From Hexactinellida sp. DTS-2022 (lineage: Eukaryota > Porifera > Hexactinellida), in contig JAPNXP010000003.1 in NCBI GenBank assembly GCA_028753945.1, positions 3,782,001 through 3,846,000 of the forward strand: DNA of 64,000 bases, read 5' to 3'. The notes below the pieces were generated by a model. That model saw only the letters and a program-made list of their open reading frames with translations. It had not been told where the DNA came from and did no database searches. Positions 50,543-62,494 of this stretch are shown piece by piece. A program made the position numbers and the translations under genes. Every line of letters starts with the position of its first letter. Positions within the stretch are counted from its first letter, which is position 1.

Positions 50543-51670
50543 TCGCCATGTCATCATCACTATGAAGGTGTTAAATTATTTCAGAAAGGTGTTTCAGAAG
50601 GCAACGACCCTTTAGAGTGGTGGAAGTTTCCATTCAGCTCACTTCATTAAAGAGATATTCAAGTTTCAGTAGAATATAATCTGTAATGACTCAGCATTTT
50701 TTAAGTGGGTGTTGGGTCATCAACCAACATTAACTAACCCATTTTAAATATCGAATTAACAAAATTGTAAAAACACATTTTTTTAACGATGTCATCATCA
50801 CCTCAAGGTGTCAAGACCCACTTGTATAGGTGGCACGTGTCATAAGGACCAATTGATATATTGAAAGTTTGTTTCTATCTTCTATGATCTCTGAGATTTA
50901 TGATATTTAATTAATTAGTATAAATAATTATTAATATTATTTATAATATGACACCAATTTCAATGTCAACATACAATTATTAAGTTCAATTATTTTGTCA
51001 TAAATAATTAATTAATTAATTTATCTATCAAATTTCAATTCCGCACACTCGATAACCTCTAATATACAAATTGGAAGCTTCTATATAAGTTAAATACAAA
51101 CTGAATTATTTATAATTAATTACGTCAGTATATTAACAGTGCAATTATATTCACGCAGAAGTAAATATAATCACATAATATGTCGTTGTTATGAAATATA
51201 TAATCTTAATTTTCAATTGCAAAATAGAAGCCAGCTGGAATTTATAAGTTGAATCAATATAATTATCGCAAGTTGAATCACTAGAGTAGGATTTAACAAG
51301 TTAAATCAATATAATTATTACAAGTTGAAACAATGGAATTAGATTTAACACTTTACTGAAATTGAAGTGTGAGTAAACAAAGAAATTTCAACCCCCATTT
51401 ATGGCAGAAATTGACCCCTTTATTGAAAGGTTTCTTCTCCCATCAGACGCAGAATTTTATGGTGAATCCAAATATAAAATAAAATGTGGGGGTTTAGTAA
51501 AACAATTTTTGAGTTATGGACCAGACAAATTTTGAAAGGTGTTAAAGATGTGTAAAAAATTTGTTAATCAAAAATCGTAACCCCAGGTGCAAATTAGACG
51601 GTCCTATCGCACCTACATGCCAAGTTTAAGCCCATCAACTCTAAAGCTCTTGCCAGGGCACCGTCTACGG
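50543..51670 (+). repeat. 1.2-kb repeat unit U1
   Basis: Starts CGCCATGTCATCATCACTAT and runs through TGACTCAGCATTTTTTA, GATGTCATCATCACCTCAAG and AACCCCAGGTGCAAATTAGA to CACCGTCTACGGAG. Unit U2 repeats this order with high identity. No transposase is present. Short local differences of 5-150 bases distinguish the units. Confidence 0.8.
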
Positions 51671-51675
51671 AGAAA

Positions 51676-53090
51676 AAAAAAAATCCAAAATTGCAGCTGT
51701 GCCGACGCATGTTCCTTTGGTGGCACTATATTTTGGTGGTGGTTTATTGATAGTGCCTCCAATGGGACATGCTGTCAGCACAGCTGCAATTTTGGATTTT
51801 TTTTCGCCATGTCATCATCACTATGAAGGTGTTAAAATATATCAAAAGGTGTTACAGAAGGCATCGACCCTTAGAGTGGCGGAAGTTTCCATTTAGTTCA
51901 CTTCATTTTAGAGATATTCAAGTTTGAGTAGAATATAATAGCTGATGACTCAGCATTTTTTATGTGAGTGTTGGGTCTTCACCCAACTTCAAATAACCCA
52001 TTTTAAATATCGAATTCACAAAATTGTAAAAATACATTTTTTTGACGATGTCATCATCACCTCAAGGTGTCAAGACTCACTTGTATAGGTGGTACGTGGC
52101 ATAAGGACCAATTGATAAATTGAAAGTTTGTTTCTATCTTGTATCATCTCTGAGATTAATGAAATTTAGCTAATTAGTATAAATATTTAATTAATAAATT
52201 AATAATTTAACATCATTATTATGTACAGCAAAATAAATAAAGTTCAATTATTTGCACTTATTATTAATTTAAATCGAATTTCACTATCATATTTGAATTC
52301 AGCGCACTCGATAACCCCAATAATCTAATTGGAACCGTCTATAAGTTAAATACAAAAGGAATTAATTATACTAAATTACGTCAGTACATTAATTGTGCAA
52401 GAATATTCTCGCGAAATAAATATAATCACTTTATCTGTCGTTGTTGTGGAATGTAAAATGTTAACGGTTCTATCATAAACCATCTTTAGTTTAATGCCAT
52501 TCATTACTTATTGATAATAAATTAAATTATTAGTTATTTATTTTAGCAATGTTATCCACGGTGAGTTGAGTAAAGTCAACAAATTCCTTATATAAATTAA
52601 TTTAATTTAATCCATTGTATAGTAATGATAGAATTAAATAGAAGCCAGCTGGAATTTATAAGTTAAATCAATATAATTATCGCAAGTTGAATCACTAGAG
52701 TAGGATTTAACAAGTTAAATCAATATAATTATTACAAGTTGAAACAATAGAATTAGATTTAACACTTTACTGAAATTGAAGTGTGAGTAAACAAAGAAAT
52801 TTCAACCCCCATTTATGGCAGAAATTGACCCCTTTATTGGAAAATTATTCTCCCATCAGACGCAGAATTTTATGGCGAATCCAAATATGAAATAAAATTT
52901 GGGAGTTTAGTAAAACATATTTTGAGTTATGGACCAGACAAATTTTGAAAGGTGTTAAAGATGTGTCAAAAATTTGTTAACGAAAAATCGTAACCCCAGG
53001 TGCAAATTAGACGGTCCCATCGCACCTACATGCCAAGTTTCAGCCCATCAACAATTAAGCTCTGGCCAGGGCACCGTCTACGGAGAAAAA
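51676..53090 (+). repeat. 1.4-kb repeat unit U2 with foldback at its 5' end
   Basis: A foldback core at 51676-51806 is followed by the same blocks as U1, with an extra segment of about 200 bases around 52440-52640 (CATAAACCATCTTTAGTTTA, GTTATCCACGGTGAG) that also occurs at 53.68-53.87 kb and, inverted, near 9.1 and 55.4 kb. Confidence 0.8.
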
Positions 53091-53095
53091 AAAAA

Positions 53096-53230
53096 TAATA
53101 AAAATAAAGGCAGTGATTCCAATACTGGGCCACTATACTATAGTATAGTCGGCACAGTAAAAAAAAAAAATAATAAAGGCAGTGATTCCAATACTGGGCC
53201 ACTATACTATAGTATAGTCGGCACAGTAAA
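53096..53230. repeat. tandem duplication carrying the palindromic module
   Basis: Two copies of about 66 bases, each with AAAGGCAGTGATTCCAATAC, then GGGCCACTATACTATAGTAT and AGTCGGCACAGTA. The palindrome core is perfect in both. Confidence 0.85.
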
Positions 53231-53329
53231 AATTGTAGCTTTAGTATAACATTTTTTTAGTATGTAAATTTATCAAGCTCTCATTAATTATGTAATGTTG
53301 TGAGCCATAATTAGCTTAAATAGATATTA

Positions 53330-53990
53330 AAATTATTTGAACAAAAATCGTAACCCCAGGTGCAAATTAGACGGTCACTCCGCACCTACATGCCAAGTTT
53401 TAGCCCTTAATGTATAAAGGTGAGGGCAGGGTACCGTCTACGGAGAAATAATAATAATAATGATAAAAATCCAAAATTGCAGCCTTTGCCGACGCATGTT
53501 CCTTTGGTGGCACTATATTTTTGTGTTGTTTATTGATAGTGCCTCCAAAGGAACATGCTGTCGGCGCAGGCTGCAATTTTGGATTTTTTTTCGCCAAGTC
53601 ATCAACGTCCAAGGTGTGAAGGAGCATTTGTTATTTGGTCCGAGTCACAAGGAACGGTAGATAAATTTGAAGTTTGTTTCTATCATAAACCATCTAGAGT
53701 TTAATGCCATTCATTCATTATGTATTGATAATACATTATATTATTAGTTAATTATTTTAACAATGTTATCCACGGTGAGTTGAGTTAAGTCAACAAATTC
53801 CTTATATTTTTATATTTTATTTAATCCATTGTATAGTAATACTACAATTAAATAGAATCCAGCTGGAATTTATAAGTTAAATCAATATAATTATTACAAG
53901 TTGAAACAATAGAATTAGATTTAACCTTTCAATTGAACTGAAGTGTTAGTAAACAAAGGAAACTTGCAACTCTATTGTGGCACTAACGAA
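53330..53990 (+). repeat. partial repeat unit U3 with foldback
   Basis: The unit end (AACCCCAGGTGCAAATTAGA to ACCGTCTACGGAG, 53350-53447) is followed by a foldback at 53463-53594 and the GTTATCCACGGTGAG/AAGTCAACAAATTCC block. The order matches U1/U2 but is compressed. Confidence 0.7.
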
Positions 53991-54023
53991 AACCAATTTA
54001 AAAAATCGTGCACTGTGAAAATA

Positions 54024-54855
54024 GTGGGGTCAAAAATTAAGGTTCCGTGACCAACCTCTGGCTAGTTAAGTTTTATGCCTGATTCTGATACTTTAGGATA
54101 TAACTCGCGATTTAAGCTCCCATGCCGCTCTGGAAAGTTTGGGAAAACTTTTTTATAGCGACAAATTCAAAGGGCCTCCGGCAATCATTTTGAAAAATTA
54201 AGGCCCCTCTCTGAACATTTCATAAATTGAGATTAGAGTATTTTTGACCAGTATGCAATAAGTAGTAGCTGCACTGAAAATTTCAACTCAATCGGGACTA
54301 TACTTTTAATGTAATAACCTTTTGAAGATTCTTACGTCATTTGTCACCATGGGAGGTCCCTTCTTTAAACTATTTTTTTAAGGGATTTGAAGCATATCTC
54401 ATCCTATATACATGCAATAACCTTTTAACTCGCTATGTAGTATGTCTCCATGTAAATCTCGGTAATAGACCTAAATTTACCACTTTGACTATACAAAAAT
54501 TAAAAAATCCAGTCAATTGACGTCAAAATTGTGATAATTATATATATAAAGTGGCCGAATAAAACGATTATGGGTCAAATTTTTTTGCTTCGTCACCCCC
54601 ATGTGAGATCTCCAGAAGAGTCAAAAATACTTCAAAAATACTCTAATCTCAATTTATGAAATGTTCAGAGAGGAGCCTTAATTTTTCAAAATGATTGCCG
54701 GAGGCCCTTTGAATTTGTCGCTATAAAAAAGTTTGCCCAAACTTTCCAGAGCGGCATGGGAGCTTAAATCGCGAATTATATCCTTAAGTATCAGAATCAG
54801 GCATAAAACTTAACTAGCCAGAGGTTGGTCATGGAATCTTAATTTTTGACCCCAC
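54024..54855. mobile_element. foldback element D, about 235-bp arms, TA duplication
   Basis: GTGGGGTCAAAAATTAAGGT and the following approximately 215 bases recur inverted, ending at TTTTTGACCCCAC. Landmarks in both arms: CCAGAGGTTGG/CCAACCTCTGG, GCGGCATGGGAGC, CCGGAGGCCCTTTGAATTTG. TA flanks both ends. The arms differ at scattered positions, so it is older than element B. No coding content. Confidence 0.85.
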
Positions 54856-54913
54856 TAAGTATAGTCGGCACAGTATATAATATAAGGAATTTGTTGACTT
54901 CACTCACCGTGGA

Positions 54914-55350
54914 CAGGGCCGGCTTTAGGCACACGCAACACATGCAACCGCGTGGGGCGCCATGATTTAGGGGAAGAAAAATTGAGGTCATTTTGTGGAA
55001 AACTGAATTGAATAGCAATGTTTGGATCCCCATTTCTAGTTCTGTTTTTATTGCCTTTGAGTAACAATAGCTTTGATTAATTTGTTTACTTTCAGATCTT
55101 GTTCTTTAAATTTTATACCCTTGATCAATTTTCTACTAGCATTGTCAAATAAAAGAGTTAGACAGGTCAAATTTTTACGTTTCACTGACTATTATACCTA
55201 GTATAGTACCCATATTATTAGAACTAATGACTAGATTCACCTTCATGTTAGTAAATTAATTATCAATTACATAAATTAGTATTTGATGGAAAACGCGGGG
55301 CGCAAAAATACATTTTGCGTGGGGTGCCGAAAGAGCTAAAGCCGGCACTG
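54914..55350. mobile_element. hAT-type MITE (CAGGGCCGGCTTTAG ends)
   Basis: CAGGGCCGGCTTTA and TAAAGCCGGCACTG are inverse. The flanks ACCGTGGA and AGCGTGGA match in 7 of 8 positions. It interrupts the GTGGATAACATTG block of the repeat family. Confidence 0.8.
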
Positions 55351-55359
55351 AGCGTGGAT

Positions 55360-56200
55360 AACATTGCTAAAATACATAACTAACAATATAATTTATTATC
55401 AATACATAATGAATGAATGGCATTAAACTCAAGATGGTTTATGATAGAAACAAACTTCAAATTTATCTACCGTTCATTGTGACTCGGACCAATTAACAAA
55501 TGGTTCTTGACACCTTGAGGCGTTGATGACTGGGCGTAAAAAAATCCAAAATTGCAGCCTGTGCCGACAGCATGTTCCTTTGGAGGCACTATCAATAAAC
55601 AACCAACAAAATATAGTGCCACCAAAGGAAATGCGTCGACACAGGCTACACTTATTTTATATTATTATTATTCTTTCTCCGTAGACGGTGCCCTGCCCAC
55701 ACCTCTATGAATAAAGAGCTGAAACTTGGCATGTAGGTGCGGAGTGACCGTCTAATTTGCACCTGGGGTTACGATTTTTTATCAAATAATTTTAACACCT
55801 ATTTAAACTAATTATGGCTCATAACATGAAATAATTAATATTGAGCTTGATAAAATTTACATGTACGGATAGAGAATTAAATTTACACTTTTGGCAAATC
55901 GCAAATATTCAATTTGGCCTAGGTTTGTACCATATTTGGGGTACCAATCTCCTGTGTTTCCTACAACTTCAGATTCAGTAAACTTTTAAAACAATTTCCA
56001 TTGTTTCAACTTGTAATAATTATATTGATTTAACTTGTTAAATTCTACTCTTTTGTTTCAACTTGCGATAAATATATTGATTTAATTAATAATTAACTTA
56101 TAAATTCCAGCTGGCTTCTATTTAATTGTTATGATTACTATACAATGGATTATTAAGTAAAATAATTTTATATAAGGAATTTGTTGACTTAGATCAATCT
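55360..56200 (-). repeat. inverted partial copy of the U-family
   Basis: Inverted relative to U1-U3: GTGGATAACATTGC, a foldback at 55538-55650, then CTCCGTAGACGGTGCCCTG and TCTAATTTGCACCTGGGGTT, then the TTGTTTCAACTTG/ATATTGATTTAAC block. The U-family therefore occurs as a large imperfect inverted arrangement around 54-55 kb. Confidence 0.7.
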
Positions 56201-57276
56201 CTCTCTAAGAGTTAACGGTGATTCCAATCGTGATTAATTGAAATTTCCGGGAAATCGGTTTCTGTTGTACGAAAATTTTTTTTTGCAGATTATTATACCT
56301 TTATATTATATTTTCTAAAATTCAATCAAAATTTGGTGGAAAAATTCTAGGAACACCGATATTTACGTAATTTCACACCTCCGTATATGGTATCTTCTGG
56401 ATTACATAGCAAATTTCTGCGAAAATTATTTGTAATATGTGCATAAAAGTAAAGCTAATATAATTTTTAATGTAAATACAGCGGGGATATTACAAAACAC
56501 GTAAGATTATATAATAAAGTCATAAGGTGGAGTATTACGGGAAATATTCACCTAACATTCAAATGGTTGTATCTCAAAATAATAAAACTGGCATTTTGAT
56601 CATACAGAAACCTTAGTTTTGGGATTTTGAAATAATAAAGATGAAAAATTGGAACTACATTCTTTCCAATATACTTAGAGGAACAAAAAATCGGAAGTAG
56701 AATATGCAATTAGGGATTTGAAAAAATTTAATGATTGAAAATTAACGAAAAAATGCACTTTATTGAAGAAAACTAGACATAATTTTGTAAAATGTAAAGC
56801 AAGCGGAAAAGAAAAATTAAATTCAATGTTATCGCTCGTTTAGAATATTCAAAAGTAATTCAATTTGATAAATAACCATTAGATAGAAGTTGGGAAGAAC
56901 TCCTACTAAGTTAACTTAAGCATATTATACTGTGTTATAGTCTATGGGAAGCCATTTATAGAATTCTCTTATTATTTTAGTTTCATAATGAAAATTGATT
57001 TTTTTAAAATCTAGTTATTCTTAGAAATGCATATAAAGATGCTGTTAAAAATCTTAGGCTGTTACGCTGAAGCAATAAAAAGTTGCTATATTAAATTTCA
57101 AATCGCGATTGGAATCACCCTTAAACAATGGATAATTGGAAGGGGTATTAATAGAAAAACTAACAGTCCCAAGTAGTATTTAGATTTCCAGGGGATACTT
57201 AACCCTAAGTGAATTTTATTTTATTAATTATTAGCAAATAATATCTCTCTCTAAATTGTAATTTCACTAAGATCTG
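56201..57276. other. upstream region of LIG4, no gene seen
   Basis: A non-repetitive AT-rich stretch with no coding frame. The LIG4 promoter must lie in its right part; no distinct motif was recognised. The terms GATTCCAATCGTGATTAATT (about 56220) and AATCGCGATTGGAATCACC (about 57101) are near inverses, suggesting an old TIR element of about 900 bases spans most of the interval. Confidence 0.4.
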
Positions 57277-60179
57277 ATGGCCGCAAGTGCTCATTTACCC
57301 GACCAGGCTGATGCAAGTAAGGACCCTGCCTGTCTCCCAATGGACACCAGGGAGTCCGTGGAGCCAGTAGACACACTGGATTGCAAGATTCCTTTCACAG
57401 ATGTGTGTACCATGTTTGAGAGGATCAGCTCCAGTGATGGGAAGGAGCGGAAAAGAAAGATATTCGGTCTGTTATTGGACACATGGCGTAGTCAGCATAG
57501 GAAATTGTATTCTGACAGCGATTCGGGCAAGAAGGATAGCTTCTATCCTCTGATGAGACTCTGCCTGCCCCACCTAGACAGGAAGCGAGCTGCATACGGT
57601 ATGAAGGAGACTGTGCTGGCCAGGTACTACATAGAAGTATTGGGGATAGCAAGGACTGGAGCAGACGCGTTGAAGCTGCTCAACTACAGGGCGCCAACCA
57701 GCGGAAAGACACAGGCGGGAGATTTCGCAGCTGTGGCTTATTTTGTATTGAAGAATAGATGTCCACAAGAGGGCTCTCTCATGGTATCCGATGTGAACTG
57801 TCTCCTGAACAAGATTTCGGTTTCTAACGCGGCTCACGACAGAGCGACAGTCAAACAGACTCTTCAGCAGATCCTGCGTAGTACTACTGCTGTGGAGCAA
57901 AAGTGGCTAATTCGTATCATAATGAAAGAGCTGAAGCTCGGAATCAATGAAAACTCAATTTTGTCTCTTTTCCACCTCGATGCTGTTGATCTCTTCAGCG
58001 TATGTGCCGACTTAGAGAAGGTCTGTGTAGACCTAATCGATCCCTCGTTCAGACTCAACGAAGCCGCCATTCAGCTCTTCGCTCCCTTCAGACCAATGCT
58101 AGGACAGAGAGCTTCTATTCCACAGGCAGTGAAGCTAGCCGATGGACAGGTGTTCTATGTGGAAACTAAGTTTGACGGAGACAGAATGCAGATGCACAAA
58201 GAAGGGAACACGTATCGCTACTTCTCTCGCAGTTCTAAGGACTATACTTCTTCATTCGGCCCCAGTTCTTCTGAGGGATCTTTCACTCCCCAGATACACT
58301 CTGCTTTTAAAACAGACATCTCCTCTTGCATTTTAGATGGCGAGATGGTAGGATATGACCTCACAGAAGATACTTTTATTCCCAAAGGCGATAACATTGA
58401 TGTGAAAGCTATCAGTACACAGTTAGCTGGGAAATACGAAGGAATGCAGCAGTGTTTTGTGGTATTCGATATTCTTATGGTAAATGGAAGGAACTTAGCT
58501 AACCTGACTCTGAAGGATAGAGCTCTTGAGCTGGACCAGGTGTTCACACCTTTGAAGGGACTGCTACACTTGGTTGATAGACTTGAGCTGAGCTCCAGGG
58601 AGGAGCTTGTGACGTCACTCAATGATGCAATAGATAGAAGAGAAGAAGGAATACTTGTAAAGCTTCCTAACTCTACCTACCAGCCTGACAAGAGAAAGGG
58701 AAGCGGCTGGCTCAAACTTAAGCCGGAGTACATGGACTCTCTCAGTGATCAGCTCGATCTCCTGATACTCGGGGGCTACTACGGCAGCGGGAAAAGAGGC
58801 GGCATTGTGTCTCACTTCCTGCTGGGAATAGCTGAAACTCCCTCTATGGGGCACTACCCCTCTAGGTTCTATTCTTTCTGTAAGGTAAGACCTCTAGATT
58901 TTTAAATATTCACTGCGCTTTTCATAATTTAATCTGATCCTAGGTAGGGACTGGATACACTCTCAGCGAGCTACGCAGTCTGTCAGACGAGTTAGGACCC
59001 TACTGGCAGGCCTTCACTCCCTCAACAGTTCCCAACACAATAGTACTAACGTCTGGTAATAAGGAGAAGCCGGACTTGCTTATAGCGCCTGAATTCTCCC
59101 GGATAGTGCAGGTAAGAGCAGCAGAGGTCACGGTCTCTGAGAAGTACAGCTGCGAGTGCACGCTCAGGTTCCCGAGGCTGGAGATGTTCAGGAAGGACAA
59201 GGAGTGGCACCAGTGCATGACAATGGATGAGCTGGAGAATATAAAGGAGAGCTCAGCTGGACGTCTCTCGCACGCCTGTGCAGACGGTTTTGAGGATATA
59301 GCTGTGAAAAAGCGCAAATTGACCAGTGGCAGGAGAATAGCCATCACTCGAGGCGTGGCTTCTCATTTCAGAGGTGCTAACATTGACGATGTAGAGGTGA
59401 CCAGTCAGACTTTCAATGGAAAAGAGTTTTATGTTGTGAACGGATCTACAGAGTTCTCGAAGAACGATATAGAGCTGAAGATAGCCTCTTATGGTGGCTC
59501 TTTCCGACAGAACCCTACCCCAAACACTTTCTGCGTGCTAGTGCACGAACAAAGCTTTAGAGTTAAAAACTTAATAAGGACGGGGAAGTACAATGTTGTG
59601 AAGCTAGATTGGTTCGTTAAGTGCGTTGCAGAGGATAAGTTCACTCCTTTAATGCCGCACTATATGCTCTTCGCAGAGGCTTCAACTAAGCAGCAGTTCC
59701 AACATCTGTACGACGAATATGGAGATAGTTATACTGAGCCGTGCGATCCAAGAGAGTTCATGGATCTGTGCAGAAGAATAGGAACGAACCACAAGTATGA
59801 GGAAATGTCTCACACTGAGATTGCAGAGGTAAAGGATAAATATCTTGATGACGAAAGCGTATCTGGACTGTTCAGACACTACACATTCTATGTAGATAGG
59901 TATAGAAATTTGAATAATTTGGATTCTAACATTGCGATCAGTGCTTTGGAGCTAATCGAATGGAACATTAGATTCAATGGAGGAGCGGTCTGTACTGAAT
60001 TAATTGGAGGAGTTAGCCATGTTGTTGTTAATGAAAAAGACTTGGATAGATTAAGTGAGATTAAAACTATTGTAAAATCATTTGGCCGACTGCCCTACAT
60101 TGTTACAGATCAATGGGTTGAGGATTCTATAAAGATGTCTCATGTCAGACCTGAAAAGATTTATTCCCCTAAGAACTAG
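57277..60179 (+). CDS. LIG4: DNA ligase IV
   Basis: Exon 1 is 57277-58884 (536 codons) and exon 2 is 58944-60179. The 59-base intron has borders AAG|GTAAGA and TCCTAG|GTA and falls between codons. The protein has 947 residues, close to human LIG4 (911). An N-terminal DNA-binding domain covers about 35-265. The adenylation domain has the active-site motif K298-FDG, then SCILDGEMVGYD, EEGILVKL and WLKLKPEY. An OB-fold follows (TLRFPRLEMFRKDKEWHQCM). Two BRCT domains end the protein; the linker between them (YGDSYTEP, MSHTEIAEVKDKYL) is where LIG4 binds XRCC4. It seals double-strand breaks in non-homologous end joining in the nucleus. The start codon fits the family (MAAS). A basic KKRK stretch before BRCT1 may serve nuclear import. 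No disruption is seen. Confidence 0.97.
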
Positions 60180-60405
60180 TTTGTACTAAGTCTCAAGCAT
60201 GAAATATTTTATATAGAATGAATGATTAATCTCTTAAATTTTATTCATTTTAATTCGATTTTATGTTTAACGTACCACGACACCAAGCTTTACATTAAAA
60301 TTTATGATAGCTACACGAAAAATTTATTTCATCCACTCATGACGATACGTATATTTAATGTTTGTAGCTAATGGCGATATTGATCATGGTGTTATTAAAC
60401 TAGTT

Positions 60406-61122
60406 CAGTGGTTCTCAAACTGTGGTACGCATACCACTGGTGGTACGCAAGCTCATTCTAGTGGTACGCGGAGCCATAGGCATCGGAAATGAGCCTGCCG
60501 GCCCGAAGGCTCCGGGGTCGGCCCAATCGATTCCGGGACCGCTACATTCACCGGGCAGCCCCTTCGGAGTGCCCGGGCCATGCCGTTGGGTCCGACGCCT
60601 ATGCGCGGAGCTATAGGCGGAGGGAGGAGGCAGGGGAAGGGGAGGCACTTGCTCCTCCCCTAATTCAGCCATTTTATTTTTTGGCAGTTTGTTGTTGATA
60701 TTATTTAACACCGTCAATACCTTCAATTTCTCTAATGTTGCTAGAGTACACATTCTAAATAATTTGTATTATGTTTTAGCAAATTATGCTTCTTGCAGGT
60801 AGATCAGTAGTTAACATTAACTCTGAAAAAATCCTGGGGTATACTCCCCAAACCCCATTTAGGTCGCTCGCCACGCTCGCTGCTTGTATCTTTGAACGCG
60901 CAGAGACTTTCTCCTAGCTACACCCTTGAGAGTGGAAACATCATTATACTTTAAAAAAACATCAAAATTGAAATGTTATTAAATACAATGGAAATGTACT
61001 TTAGTACGATATGCTGTACGTCGTTTTCAGGGGTGTATTTAAATATCGATCATTATGGTGGTACGCCGAGACCCTAATATTTGATGAAGTGGTACGCGCT
61101 GTGAGAAGTTTGAGAACCACTG
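60406..61122. mobile_element. 717-bp hAT-type element with perfect TSD
   Basis: CAGTGGTTCTCAAACT and AGTTTGAGAACCACTG are perfect inverses, flanked by exact AACTAGTT (60398-60405 and 61123-61130). GTGGTACGC motifs are repeated inside both ends. No transposase is present. A GC-rich MITE is nested within. Confidence 0.92.
60475..60603. mobile_element. nested GC-rich hAT-type MITE with perfect TSD
   Basis: CATAGGCATCGG and CCGACGCCTATG are inverse ends, flanked by exact CGCGGAGC (60467-60474 and 60604-60611). The body has CGGGCAGCCCC and CCCGGGCC blocks and is far richer in G+C than its surroundings. Confidence 0.88.
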
Positions 61123-61328
61123 AACTAGTTTATATCCAACAGCAAAAATCAATTTTATTATAGGAAAATGTTTGTATTTGTTTTAATTGAGCATTGATTG
61201 TGGTAATATCTTGAAAATGTTCGGTTAAGTTAATGATTCTGAATGACTAGACAAAATATTTACAGTAATTCAAAATATTGTCATATTTTCAAAAAATTTA
61301 CTGTCCAAATGAACTATAATATTGTTAC

Positions 61329-61514
61329 ATAGTACGCCCTCGCTAATCCGAGCAGATCCAAAACTATTTTTCGTATATATTTGGGAAAAAATCTTAAATA
61401 TTTGTATATTACAATGTAATTATATGTATTACTTCACTAATCCGAACGAATTCACTAATCGGAACAGAATTTTTTAAATTGGAACACCTCTGTTCGGATT
61501 AACGAGGGTGTACT
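61329..61514. mobile_element. pogo/Tc1-like MITE
   Basis: AGTACGCCCTCGCTAATCCG on the left is matched by CGGATTAACGAGGGTGTACTG on the right. CTAATC(C/G)GAACGAATTCAC is shared with the 28.7-kb element. Confidence 0.65.
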
Positions 61515-61614
61515 GTATTCAAGTAGTCTGGCTATTATTCTTGTTCATAGGTGCGAACTTATGGAATTGAAGTTGTTTTTATTGTAAACACTAATACATT
61601 TCTTCTATCACTAT

Positions 61615-61725
61615 GCATCAATAAGTTGGGATACCAACATTTCGATTCACAACAATTCGATACAGACAGTTCGATACACCGACAATTCGATACCGATATG
61701 TCGATACAAATAACTGGACTCACGT
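61615..61725. repeat. degenerate array of (A/G)(A/T)TTCGATAC units
   Basis: Five units of AATTCGATAC or close variants with 17-19-base spacing lie 260 bases before the FLYWCH ORF. By analogy with the 20- and 23-kb elements this may be the left motif array of a third MULE element. Confidence 0.55.
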
Positions 61726-61986
61726 AAATTTTAAGAGAATAATGCTCATCTTTGACAAATATAATATGTTTATTGTCCAATACTGAATATTGATGTTTCA
61801 CAAGTTCGTCCTTTTGTGAACTTTGCATTCTCTCAATTTGTAAAATGGTATACAATTACTTGTGCTTAGGTGGTAATAATACACTAAGCAATGATGTTGC
61901 TTTCGCGAGTGGTCGGTCAGTATAAATAAATGTGTATATAAACTCGGTTTACTTATTTCCTTCACCGAATCTTACACTATAACAAG

Positions 61987-62220
61987 ATGTCAGATCATCA
62001 ACGGCCTTTTAAATTCGTCCAATCAACTAGGGGAAGATACAAGTTGTCAGAAAAAGGGTTTTCTATGACAAACAAAGAATAGTAGGAGATACTATTCACT
62101 GGAAATGTGAACAAAGAGGTAATTGCCGAGCAAGGATATTTACCAAAGATTTTGAAATTTTAGGTGTAACGAATATTTGCTTGGCCCAGATGAGCAGAAA
62201 ATAAGCTGCTATGAAACAAT
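61987..62220 (+). pseudogene. FLYWCH zinc-finger exon of a MULE-type protein, frameshifted
   Basis: ATG at 61987 opens MSDHQRPFKFVQSTRGRYKL, then GF. After a one-base shift near 62065 the frame continues YDKQRIVGDTIHWKC, GNCRARIF, giving the FLYWCH pattern with F, W-x-C and C-x-A-R. A further frame change gives PDEQKISCYETIIRIKRN, the usual segment after FLYWCH in MULE transposases. The rest of the transposase is absent. A GC-rich MITE lies 117 bases downstream. Confidence 0.75.
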
Positions 62221-62336
62221 AATCAGGATAAAAAGAAATAGTGGGGCAGCATAGCAATAAAATTGTTCAATTTTGATACAAGCATGAAAATGGCACAGAC
62301 ATAGATAAATATATTATAAAAAGATATGGATATGGA

Positions 62337-62494
62337 CATAGGCGTCGGAAATGGGCCCGCCGGCCCTTCGGGCCGCCCGGCCCGAAGGCTCCGGGGCCGC
62401 TACATTCACGGCATCACTAACACAACTATGGGCCGGGTAGACCCTTCGGGCCACCCGGCCCATGCCGGGTGGCCGGGTGGGTCCGACGCCTATG
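62337..62494. mobile_element. GC-rich hAT-type MITE, second copy, perfect TSD
   Basis: CATAGGCGTCGG and CCGACGCCTATG are perfect inverses, flanked by exact GATATGGA (62329-62336 and 62495-62502). GGCCCGCCGGCCC, GGGCCGCCCGGCCC and GGCCGGGTGG blocks give a strongly self-pairing body. Confidence 0.92.

Noticed and set aside
60415-60753. Overlapping 64-112-codon ORFs on both strands
   Set aside because: All fall in the GC-rich nested MITE, where lack of stops is a consequence of base composition.
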